Shown here: positions 1 to 6,443 of the stretch, one piece after another | Layout of the letters: the number at the start of each line of letters is the position of its first letter | How positions within the stretch are numbered: the stretch's first letter is position 1 | Assembly: GCA_902795975.1 (NCBI GenBank) | Contig: CADBNE010000009.1 | Span: forward strand, 1 to 13,911 | Source of the DNA: an uncultured Erysipelotrichaceae bacterium | GTDB taxonomy: Bacteria > Bacillota_I > Bacilli_A > RF39 > UBA660 | Length of the DNA stretch: 13,911 nt | Direction of reading: 5' to 3' | Translations under genes and position numbers: made by a program | The notes under the pieces: model-generated | Databases searched by the model: none | Told to the model about the DNA's origin: nothing | Seen by the model: only the letters and a program-made list of their open reading frames with translations

Positions 1-1
1 A

Positions 2-796
2 AAAGGATATGTAGATTTTACTGTTAAATGTATTAATCAAGGAGATATATGTAATTTATTTATAAGTGTTAAAGATACTGGTAGAGGAATTAAAAAAGAA
101 TATATAGATAGATTATTTAATAAATTTGATAGATTAGATGTAGAAAGAAATACTACAACAGAAGGTACAGGATTAGGACTTGCTATTACTAAGAATTTAG
201 TAGAGATGATGGGTGGTAAAATTAATGTACAATCTGAATATGGTAATGGGTCTATATTTATGATTAATATACCACAAAAAATTAGTAAGATGATGAAACC
301 TGTAAGTGAAGAAGAATTATTTGATACACAAGTACTTATGTTTAAACATCAAACAAATGATATAAAATATTCGGGCTTAAAAGTCCTTGTAGTTGATGAT
401 AATAAATTAAATATTAAGGTTGCTAAAAAGGCATTATCTGATTTTAATTTTGAATTAGATGAAGCATATGATGGACAAGAATGTGTAGATAAAGTTAAAC
501 AAGGTAATAAGTATGATTTAATACTTATGGATATAATGATGCCTAATATGAATGGTGAGGCTGCGCTAGAAGAATTAAAGAAAGATAGTAGCTTTAATAC
601 ACCTGTAATAGCTTTAACAGCAGATGCAGTAGCAGGGGCTCAAGAAAAATATATTAAAGAAGGTTTTTCAGATTATTTATCTAAGCCATTTTCTAGAGAT
701 CAAATTAAAGAAAAATTAGATATTATATTTAAAGATAAAATAAATAACGATAAATTTAAGGATGTTCCTATCCATGTATATGGTAGTAAGAAATAA
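2..796 (+). CDS. Hybrid sensor histidine kinase, C-terminal part (HATPase_c plus receiver domain), 5'-truncated
   Basis: The open frame runs in from the left edge, so the sensor, dimerisation domain and N box lie outside. What remains is the end of a GHKL ATPase domain: G1 box VKDTGRGI (about bases 68-91), an F-box-like LFNKFDRLD, and G2 box GTGLGLAI (bases 167-190). A short linker leads to a CheY-like receiver at about bases 374-740. It has the acidic pair DD (395-400), phospho-acceptor Asp in LILMDIMMP (530-532), the switch Thr in ALTADA (617-619) and the conserved Lys in LSKPF (683-685). All receiver catalytic residues are intact. By family knowledge the kinase autophosphorylates on His and passes phosphate to its own receiver, usually feeding a phosphorelay. 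The ligand and final output cannot be read from this fragment. No Hpt domain follows; the protein ends about 19 residues after the receiver. Confidence 0.93.
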   Translation, partial: KGYVDFTVKCINQGDICNLFISVKDTGRGIKKEYIDRLFNKFDRLDVERNTTTEGTGLGLAITKNLVEMMGGKINVQSEYGNGSIFMINIPQKISKMMKPVSEEELFDTQVLMFKHQTNDIKYSGLKVLVVDDNKLNIKVAKKALSDFNFELDEAYDGQECVDKVKQGNKYDLILMDIMMPNMNGEAALEELKKDSSFNTPVIALTADAVAGAQEKYIKEGFSDYLSKPFSRDQIKEKLDIIFKDKINNDKFKDVPIHVYGSKK

Positions 797-805
797 TGTA
801 TAAAA

Positions 806-834
806 TTGACATATTTTTGATTTTTTGCTATTAT
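806..834 (+). promoter_or_regulatory. Sigma-A type promoter for the 80-aa orphan gene
   Basis: A perfect -35 TTGACA (806-811) and a -10 TATTAT (829-834) are separated by exactly 17 nt. Transcription should begin near base 841, giving a leader of about 19 nt before the start at 860. It lies directly behind the stop of the kinase gene and in front of a strong Shine-Dalgarno. Confidence 0.8.
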
Positions 835-859
835 ATCAACGTTGCTTAGGGAGGATTAT

Positions 860-1102
860 ATGGATAAAGCAAAAAAGAAAAAAATATTGAAGACATTATT
901 CTTAATATCTTTAGTGCCTAAAGTATTTACTTTAAAAGCTTTAGCTACTTATTATATAACTAATCGTATTGATAAAGAAGTTTCTTTTGCTTATCAGTTA
1001 ATAGAACCTTCTTGTAATAATGATGATGATATTAAATATGTTAGTGGATATTCTTATAAGAATAAGAAGTTATATCCTATATATAGTGATTTAGAAAGTT
1101 AG
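860..1102 (+). CDS. Small orphan protein with one hydrophobic N-terminal segment, function unknown
   Basis: I do not recognise this 80-aa protein. The start is ATG 860 because AGGGAGG (848-854) sits 5 nt upstream; the same frame opens earlier at a TTG (842), but that codon lies upstream of the Shine-Dalgarno. The protein begins with a lysine cluster (KAKKKK), followed by a hydrophobic stretch at residues 9-33 interrupted by one Pro and two Lys. This could be a single membrane anchor with a short cytoplasmic tail or a poor signal peptide. The rest is polar and rich in Asn, Asp, Tyr and Lys. It is monocistronic by all signs: its own promoter at 806-834 and a terminator hairpin overlapping its stop codon. 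The tight transcription and translation signals argue that it is a real gene despite its size. No catalytic motif is visible. Confidence 0.75.
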   Translation: MDKAKKKKILKTLFLISLVPKVFTLKALATYYITNRIDKEVSFAYQLIEPSCNNDDDIKYVSGYSYKNKKLYPIYSDLES

Positions 1103-1121
1103 TTTACTATCTTTCTTTTTT
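1093..1121 (+). terminator. Rho-independent terminator overlapping the stop of the 80-aa gene
   Basis: AGAAAGTTAG (1093-1102) pairs with CTATCTTTCT (1107-1116) around a TTTA loop with a single T-T mismatch, followed by a T run to 1121. The 5' arm includes the TAG stop codon at 1100-1102. Confidence 0.6.
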
Positions 1122-1131
1122 CGTATATAAA
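1103..1131 (+). promoter_or_regulatory. Possible promoter of the acyltransferase gene
   Basis: TTTACT (1103-1108) and TATAAA (1126-1131) are 17 nt apart. The -35 overlaps the loop of the preceding terminator, and transcription would start next to the Shine-Dalgarno at 1135-1141. That leaves almost no leader, so the assignment is weak. Confidence 0.25.
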
Positions 1132-1146
1132 TTCAGGGTGGTTATT

Positions 1147-1848
1147 GTGGATAATTATAAATTAATTAAATTATTTCTTATTTTAGTTAAAGATTTATAT
1201 AGTAATCAAAAATATCTTAATGATGATTTTTATAATAATTATGAAGTATCTAGTAGAGTATGTAGAAATACTTTATATAAGTCTGGTATTTCTATAAATG
1301 TGGAAGGATTAGATAATATACCAGTGGAAGGTCCTTTGTTATTAGCACCTAATCATATAAGTTTTTTTGATATCGTATTATTATTAGGAGTAGTAGATAG
1401 ACCATTACCATTTGCTGCTGCTACAGAATTAACTAAATATTCAGTATTAAAAAAGTATATAGAGGCTTTAAATTGCGTATTAATTGATAGATATACAAGT
1501 GATTTTAAAGTAGTAAAAGAACAAATAAAAAATATGGGTGATACTATAAAGAATACTGGATTAATAGTTTTTCCAGAAGGAGAATGTAGTTATAATCAAG
1601 AAGTATATGAGTTTAAGAAAGGATCTTTCTTAAGAGTAAAAGAAGCTAGTATTGTACCTACTTATATAAATATGCCTAATATTAAAAAATTAGGTAGATG
1701 GGTTATACCTACTAGTAACGTAGATGTTATATTTGGTAAATCATTTAAAGTTAGTGAAGTATTTGAAAGAAGTGTAAGTGCTGATGTTGTAGCGCAATAT
1801 ACAAGAGATAAAGTACTTGAATTAAAAAATAAAAAGAATCATTTATGA
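1147..1848 (+). CDS. plsC: PlsC-family 1-acyl-sn-glycerol-3-phosphate acyltransferase
   Basis: This 233-aa protein belongs to the LPLAT/AGPAT family, which transfers an acyl chain to the sn-2 position of lysophosphatidic acid to make phosphatidic acid at the inner face of the membrane. The catalytic HX4D motif is NHISFFD (His70, Asp75), and the substrate-binding block is FPEGECS (FPEG at residues 142-145). A third conserved stretch, ASIVPTYI, lies near residue 170. There is an extra N-terminal region of about 50 residues before the catalytic domain. I chose GTG 1147 because AGGGTGG (1135-1141) is 5 nt upstream; the earlier in-frame GTG at 1138 falls inside that Shine-Dalgarno. The last codons form half of a shared terminator, and the gene overlaps the convergent yfhO by 6 nt. 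The exact acyl acceptor cannot be deduced; a lysophospholipid other than LPA is possible. Confidence 0.88.
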   Translation: MDNYKLIKLFLILVKDLYSNQKYLNDDFYNNYEVSSRVCRNTLYKSGISINVEGLDNIPVEGPLLLAPNHISFFDIVLLLGVVDRPLPFAAATELTKYSVLKKYIEALNCVLIDRYTSDFKVVKEQIKNMGDTIKNTGLIVFPEGECSYNQEVYEFKKGSFLRVKEASIVPTYINMPNIKKLGRWVIPTSNVDVIFGKSFKVSEVFERSVSADVVAQYTRDKVLELKNKKNHL

Positions 1849-1858
1849 TTCTTTTTTT
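1831..1858. terminator. Bidirectional terminator shared by plsC and yfhO
   Basis: A perfect inverted repeat, AAAAAGAATCAT (1831-1842) and ATGATTCTTTTT (1845-1856), has a 2-nt centre and reads as a stem followed by U residues in both directions. The plsC stop TGA (1846-1848) and the yfhO stop (TAA, complement of 1843-1845) both lie inside it, so the hairpin is made entirely of coding sequence. Confidence 0.85.
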
Positions 1859-4314
1859 AATATTTTTTTACTTATATATTTTAAGTATACCCATAATATA
1901 GATAAACTTAATATACTAGGTATTATTGCTTTATATATATTGTAAGGTTTATATTCTATTTTTATTTCATGTAGTCTATCTTTAAGTTCTATACCTAAGA
2001 ATGTATCTAATACTTTAACTGTTTTTTGTTTTTTACCATCTACATATACTACTAAGTTTTTATCATATGGAATTGATGTAAATAGTATTCCTTCATTATC
2101 ACTAGTAATAAATCCTTCAATTTTATCTCTTTTAATACTAGTTACAGTTAATTGATTTTTCTTTAATAGTTCTATATTTTCATTGAAGTTATCATCATCA
2201 ATGTAGTAAATATATACACCTTCAATATCAGCTATAGTACCATCTCCAGCACTTAAAGTAATATCTAGTACTTCATCCTCTTCATATTCATTTTTTACAA
2301 AGTAATTGAATGTACTACCAGTATTATCAAGTACTTTATCATTAATACTAACTGATAGGTCACTATATGAATACCAATCATCTAATTTAACTAGTATATA
2401 GAAATTTTTAGTTCTATAGTTTTTCATTTTATAATTTCTATCATCTATTTTTTCTAATTCTTGTTTATTTAAAACATGTTTACCAGTCATACCTTTATAT
2501 ATATTATTAATATTTTCTAATCCATTACTATCTAATTTAGTCTTTAATATATCTTTATTAACCATATATCCTAAGTTTAATGAATATGGATTTTCATATA
2601 TATCATATTTATCATTAATAGTTTCTATTTTTTTATAGTATTCATTTGGTAAAGATTTCATTTCAATATAATATTTTACATCTAATAGTGATGATATTAA
2701 ATGATATCTTCCATCATATGAAATTGTATTTTTTGTATAAGAATGACTTCCTACATCTAATTTTAAGAAGAAATTTATTAAGTCTTTTTTTACAGTAGAC
2801 ATGAAGTAGTCTATACTGTAATAATCATATAATATTGAATAATTATCAGTATTTGTATTATCATCTTCAATTCGATAGAAAACATTTTTATCTTTTTCTT
2901 TTATATATTTAATAGAATTTTCATATACATCATCTTTAGTAGGTGCATCAAAATGGTATCTTTTTAAATATGAATATGAATTAAGATTTATTTCATAAAT
3001 AAGTGCTGCTAATAAAATAGCAGTTAAGTATTTATTATTAGGTATTAATTTTATAATAAATAAATACATTATAAATAGGCATAATTTAACTAAATCATCA
3101 GCATCTAATATAAATGTTTTATCAAATGATAATAAACATGCTACAGGAGCTAAAATAAGAAATGCCATAATAAAGAAATGATGTATTCCTATATCTTTAA
3201 TATTATATAATGCTTTTAAACATATCATTAATATAAATAGTATGAACATGAATGTATATCTACCATTGAAGAAACTAGGTGGAACAAACCCATGCCATGC
3301 ATAGTTTAAATAATTACAACTTATAGATAATATAAGTAATAATATTATAGTTCCAGAACATATTTTTTCTCTTAAAGATATTTCTTTAGTTATAAAGTAT
3401 ATATATAGTAATGGAAATACAATTATACTTGTATATATATAGAAATTATGTTCATTTAGTATATCTATATTTGATACATTACCTAATATATATGTTTTAA
3501 CATAATTAACTACATTTAATGAGAATTTAATATCTTCTCCACCAAATAAATATCCATTTTGTCTAGAATATGTACTTAGTTCTCCAGCAATAGGAAGTAA
3601 TACTAAACTAGCTCCTCCTATAGCAAGTATACTTACTAATATAAAGTGTATATTTTCTCTAATTCTTTTACCTTTTAATTCTTTATTACATAATAATTTA
3701 TAATTAAAATAAATGAATGAGAAAATACATACCATATATGCAAAATAATAATTACAGAATATAATTAATATCATAGATATTATATATAGTAAATGTTTTT
3801 TCTCTTTTATTATTTTATCTATACCTAATAATAAAAGAGGAAATAGCATATATACATCTAACCACATTATATGTAGATAATATGATAATGAAAATGCAGA
3901 TAATGCATACATTATAGATACTATAGCTAAAAATTTAATTTTTTCTTCTTTAACTTGGTACCTAAAATATTTATAGCTAAATAGACTAGCTAGTCCTAAT
4001 TTTAGCGTAACTAATACTATTACTAATTTATTAATATCTTTAATAAATAGAGTTAATAGATTTAAAGGGGAGGACATATAATAAAAGAATGTACCTGTAA
4101 AATTGTCTCCCATACCTGTATTAAGGTTATAAATACCCATTTGACCAGTAAGTATTCTTCTTACTTGCATTAATAAAGGTTGATATTCAGCATTTAAATC
4201 ACTAATTAGAATAGTACCTTTAAATATTCCTACTTCATAAAAAATTATTAAGGTAAGAATAATGGTTAAAAAGAAAGTAATTATTGGTCCTATATTTCTT
4301 TTTAGAAACTTCAT
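1843..4314 (-). CDS. yfhO: YfhO-family multi-pass membrane protein (GT-C type glycosyltransferase)
   Basis: An 823-aa polytopic protein of the YfhO family (DUF6541-like GT-C architecture). An N-terminal membrane helix (about residues 8-28) is followed by the first outside loop with the conserved ISDLNAEYQPLL block (Asp39, Glu43) and then GMGDNFTGTFFYY. Many hydrophobic segments follow up to about residue 450. A large soluble, presumably extracytoplasmic region extends to about residue 790, and a final membrane helix ends in a lysine-rich tail. In Bacillus and Staphylococcus, YfhO transfers GlcNAc from undecaprenyl phosphate onto lipoteichoic acid, working with a CsbB-type enzyme and a flippase; that role here is inference because no partner gene is in the window. 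ATG 4312-4314 is preceded, on its strand, by AGGGTGA 4 nt away. It is a single-gene unit converging on plsC. Confidence 0.88.
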   Translation of the reverse strand: MKFLKRNIGPIITFFLTIILTLIIFYEVGIFKGTILISDLNAEYQPLLMQVRRILTGQMGIYNLNTGMGDNFTGTFFYYMSSPLNLLTLFIKDINKLVIVLVTLKLGLASLFSYKYFRYQVKEEKIKFLAIVSIMYALSAFSLSYYLHIMWLDVYMLFPLLLLGIDKIIKEKKHLLYIISMILIIFCNYYFAYMVCIFSFIYFNYKLLCNKELKGKRIRENIHFILVSILAIGGASLVLLPIAGELSTYSRQNGYLFGGEDIKFSLNVVNYVKTYILGNVSNIDILNEHNFYIYTSIIVFPLLYIYFITKEISLREKICSGTIILLLILSISCNYLNYAWHGFVPPSFFNGRYTFMFILFILMICLKALYNIKDIGIHHFFIMAFLILAPVACLLSFDKTFILDADDLVKLCLFIMYLFIIKLIPNNKYLTAILLAALIYEINLNSYSYLKRYHFDAPTKDDVYENSIKYIKEKDKNVFYRIEDDNTNTDNYSILYDYYSIDYFMSTVKKDLINFFLKLDVGSHSYTKNTISYDGRYHLISSLLDVKYYIEMKSLPNEYYKKIETINDKYDIYENPYSLNLGYMVNKDILKTKLDSNGLENINNIYKGMTGKHVLNKQELEKIDDRNYKMKNYRTKNFYILVKLDDWYSYSDLSVSINDKVLDNTGSTFNYFVKNEYEEDEVLDITLSAGDGTIADIEGVYIYYIDDDNFNENIELLKKNQLTVTSIKRDKIEGFITSDNEGILFTSIPYDKNLVVYVDGKKQKTVKVLDTFLGIELKDRLHEIKIEYKPYNIYKAIIPSILSLSILWVYLKYISKKILKKES

Positions 4315-4331
4315 AAAATCACCCTATATAT

Positions 4332-4340
4332 ATAATAACA
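4332..4340 (-). promoter_or_regulatory. Possible extended -10 promoter for yfhO
   Basis: On the minus strand the sequence reads TGTTATTAT, an extended -10 (TGn plus TATTAT at 4332-4337). TTGACT (4349-4354) and TTGACA (4363-4368) lie upstream, but at 11 and 25 nt spacing neither is a good -35. Transcription from this site would start at the Shine-Dalgarno, so the leader would be very short. Confidence 0.3.
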
Positions 4341-4404
4341 TATTTAAAAGTCAAAAATATAGTGTCAAATTTCTGTAATACTATGTAAACTAATAAATAA
4401 ATAA

Positions 4405-4431
4405 TTGACATTGATTTTTTAATATTATAAA
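4405..4431 (+). promoter_or_regulatory. Promoter for the DUF1292 / coiled-coil gene pair
   Basis: A perfect TTGACA (4405-4410) is followed at 15 nt by TATAAA (4426-4431); TAAATT at 17 nt is the alternative -10. The start would fall near 4438, just before the AGGAGATGAT ribosome binding site. The intergenic region 4315-4454 is divergent and carries signals on both strands. Confidence 0.6.
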
Positions 4432-4454
4432 TTGATAATAGGAGATGATTTAAT

Positions 4455-4688
4455 ATGGATGATAAGTTAACTATCAAAAACTTAGATGGTGAAGATTTAA
4501 CTATTGAAGTTGTAGATATTATTGAAGATTCTGAAAATGAAAAAGAATATATTATCTATAAGTTACCTGATGTTGATAATGTATATGTATCTAGATTAGT
4601 AACTAAAGAAGATAGTTATACACTTGAAGGTGTAACTGAAGAAGAAAAAAAGGCAATAGAGGAACATTTTAGTTCTGAAGGTGAATAG
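4455..4688 (+). CDS. DUF1292 domain protein (YrzB-like)
   Basis: A 77-aa acidic protein matching the DUF1292 family, small proteins common in Bacillota and usually near housekeeping genes. The family pattern is visible: an N-terminal strand pair ending in LTIEVVDII, a middle YIIYKLPDVDNVYVSRLV block, and a C-terminal acidic helix EEEKKAIEEHF. The function of the family is unknown, although some members neighbour the alaS-yrzL-yrrK region. The start is ATG 4455, with AGGAGATGAT ending 5 nt upstream. It is followed after a single base by the next gene, whose Shine-Dalgarno lies inside its last codons, so the two are very likely co-transcribed and translationally coupled. No catalytic residues can be assigned. 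Confidence 0.85.
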   Translation: MDDKLTIKNLDGEDLTIEVVDIIEDSENEKEYIIYKLPDVDNVYVSRLVTKEDSYTLEGVTEEEKKAIEEHFSSEGE

Positions 4689-4689
4689 T

Positions 4690-6054
4690 ATGAACGAATT
4701 AAAGAACTTTGAAGGTATATTTAAAAATTATTATTCTGAAATAGATGTTAGTAATTTTAAAATAGAAGATAAGGAAATAGAAGAGTATCACAAAAAATTT
4801 GAAGAAAAAGGTATAAACAATGTTGATGAAAATCGTTTTTATGAAACTATTTTGATGAGCAAAATTGTTGATTCTAGAATTAATAACTTAAAGAAGACTA
4901 GAGAATCTTTTTCAAAATTAAAGTTAAATAAATTACTTGATGATAAAGACATTACTGAGTTAAATATTTTATTTGATGTTACAATAGAATCTCTTGGTAA
5001 AGTGGATATATTTAATTTATCTAAGGAAGATATTTATAAGAATTTTATATCTTTACAAGAAAAATTAGATCAAAAAATGATTTTATTATCAACTAACTAT
5101 GTAACTAAATTAGTAGAAGAGATAAAACAAAGTAATGATTATAATACATTTGCTTCTGCTAAACAAAGTATTGAAAATGCTAATTTACCTAAAGAAGCAA
5201 TGGATGTATTTAAAACTTTAACTGCTGATTTTGGTAAACCTGAAGTACAGAATTCTAATGAAAATAAGAATGAAGTACAAGAACAAAATACTGTAGAACA
5301 AAATAATGATGTTAAAAATGAAGAATCTATAGATGCTGGTGAAATAAATGCTGAGCAACAAGCCATAAGGAATAATGAGGGGTCATTAGAAAATAATAGT
5401 AATCAATCTATAGAGCAAACATTACAACAAAGAATTAGAAATATAGAAAATAATTCTACAGTTAAGTATGGTGCTAGAGTTACAGAACAAATTAATGAAT
5501 TTAATGTTGATAATGAGAATAAAAGAATTGAAAAATTAAAAGAATTAAGAGAAAAAAAGGGAAAATTATCTCTTGGAGAAGCATTAGAACTTAGAATGTT
5601 AGTTGAAAAAAGCGAACTTAGAAAACAAAGAGAAGTAGATAATACTGTTGTTAATAAAGTAGGGGATGCTTTACTTTCTAGAACTAATAGAAAGTTAGAA
5701 GAAACTATAGAAAAGCAACAAATAGCACAACAAAAGTATAATGTTACAAAGTCTTTCTTTTCTAATAGAAAATTAAATAGACTAAATAAAAAGCTAAGTA
5801 AACTTAGAGAAAAAAAAGGTAAACTTACTTCATTCCAAATCAATGAAGCAATGTTTGCTAGAAATCTAAGTGAGAAAATTTTAACTGCTGCAGTTATAAA
5901 AAATAAAGCAGTAAGTAAATTTAAAAGTGTAAAAGATAAAGTTATGAATAAAATTCGTTCAAATCAAAATACTGATATAGTTCTTACAGATGCGCCTGTT
6001 ATTATCGATATTCCATCATTTGATCTTGCTCTTGTAGAGTCTAGAACTTTATAA
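4690..6054 (+). CDS. Unrecognised coiled-coil protein with a duplicated LREKKGKL module
   Basis: I cannot assign this 454-aa soluble protein to a family. ATG 4690 is preferred because AAGGTGA (4678-4684) is 5 nt upstream; GTG 4681 lies within that site. Three parts are visible. Residues 1-180 are a charged, helix-rich region. Residues about 183-242 are a low-complexity linker rich in Asn, Glu and Gln. Residues about 245-425 are highly basic coiled coil. Within the last part an identical octapeptide, LREKKGKL, occurs at residues 286-293 and 372-379, each preceded by a Lys/Leu-rich helix and followed by Ser/Thr and another helix, which indicates an internal duplication of about 86 residues. The C-terminus turns hydrophobic and acidic (IVLTDAPVIIDIPSFDLAL), looking like a tail motif. 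There is no signal peptide or membrane helix. It is co-transcribed with the DUF1292 gene. A scaffold or nucleic-acid-binding role is only a guess from its charge. Confidence 0.8.
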   Translation: MNELKNFEGIFKNYYSEIDVSNFKIEDKEIEEYHKKFEEKGINNVDENRFYETILMSKIVDSRINNLKKTRESFSKLKLNKLLDDKDITELNILFDVTIESLGKVDIFNLSKEDIYKNFISLQEKLDQKMILLSTNYVTKLVEEIKQSNDYNTFASAKQSIENANLPKEAMDVFKTLTADFGKPEVQNSNENKNEVQEQNTVEQNNDVKNEESIDAGEINAEQQAIRNNEGSLENNSNQSIEQTLQQRIRNIENNSTVKYGARVTEQINEFNVDNENKRIEKLKELREKKGKLSLGEALELRMLVEKSELRKQREVDNTVVNKVGDALLSRTNRKLEETIEKQQIAQQKYNVTKSFFSNRKLNRLNKKLSKLREKKGKLTSFQINEAMFARNLSEKILTAAVIKNKAVSKFKSVKDKVMNKIRSNQNTDIVLTDAPVIIDIPSFDLALVESRTL

Positions 6055-6069
6055 ATCATTTCTAGTAAC

Positions 6070-6102
6070 AAAAAAAGATGTTTAACAACATCTCTTTTTT
6101 TT
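6070..6102. terminator. Bidirectional terminator between the coiled-coil gene and rpmB
   Basis: AGATGTT (6076-6082) pairs with AACATCT (6087-6093) around a TAAC loop. An A run (6070-6076) precedes it and a T run (6095-6102) follows, so it works for both convergent genes. The T run touches the last two bases of the rpmB stop codon. Confidence 0.85.
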
Positions 6103-6292
6103 ATTCAGCTGAAACAGCTTTATTATCTAATTTATTCATTGTTCTTCTTTCTCTAGCACTCATACGAACTTTAGAACCATCTTCTAAAGTAACTGTAACT
6201 AAATTAACTTTTTGTTGATGTTTAGTAGCGCGACAAGAATGTGATCTTCTGTTTCCAGAAAGTGGTTTCTTACTAGTAACTTTAGTTGCCAT
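6101..6292 (-). CDS. rpmB: 50S ribosomal protein L28
   Basis: This 63-aa, strongly basic protein is the length of bacterial L28 (about 62 residues in Bacillus). The family pattern is seen in PLSGNRRSHSCRATK near the N-terminus, then NLVTVTL, and a VRMSARERRTM segment corresponding to the usual V-x-V-S-A-R-A block. L28 binds 23S rRNA in the large subunit near the E site. The N-terminal Cys of many L28 proteins (KCxxTGK) is replaced here by Val-Thr-Ser, so this looks like the Cys-lacking, zinc-independent form. ATG 6290-6292 has AGGAGG 6 nt upstream on its strand. It has its own promoter (6336-6364) and a shared terminator, so it is monocistronic. It is divergent from dnaE. Confidence 0.93.
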   Translation of the reverse strand: MATKVTSKKPLSGNRRSHSCRATKHQQKVNLVTVTLEDGSKVRMSARERRTMNKLDNKAVSAE

Positions 6293-6335
6293 AATATTCC
6301 TCCTATCAAAGTATATTTTTTCCCTATGCGTAATG

Positions 6336-6364
6336 ATTTTAACATATTTATGCTTTTAAGTCAA
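6336..6364 (-). promoter_or_regulatory. Strong promoter of rpmB
   Basis: On the minus strand TTGACT (complement of 6359-6364) and TAAAAT (complement of 6336-6341) are 17 nt apart, and TGT directly before the -10 makes it an extended -10. The leader to the rpmB start would be about 37 nt. Confidence 0.8.
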
Positions 6365-6379
6365 TAATTATATTATATA

Positions 6380-6409
6380 TTACGATTACTATGTATTTAA
6401 AAATAATAT
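6380..6409 (+). promoter_or_regulatory. Possible promoter of dnaE
   Basis: TTACGA (6380-6385) and TAATAT (6404-6409) are separated by 18 nt. The start would fall near 6416, a fitting distance before the Shine-Dalgarno AGGAGGG at 6431-6437. The region is so AT-rich that other -10 matches exist. Confidence 0.4.
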
Positions 6410-6443
6410 GAAATATAGTACAATTAAAGAAGGAGGGATCTTA

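Noticed and set aside
5139..5843. Two minus-strand open frames (5139-5366 and 5403-5843) with Ser/Leu/Phe-rich products
   Set aside because: They lie wholly inside the coiled-coil gene on the opposite strand; their composition is the mirror of Lys/Glu/Asn codons, and neither has a ribosome binding site or family resemblance.
6408..6443. Upstream ATG start for dnaE, and likewise 842, 1138, 4681 and 9427 for other genes
   Set aside because: Each lies before or within the Shine-Dalgarno that serves the downstream start, so the shorter versions were chosen.
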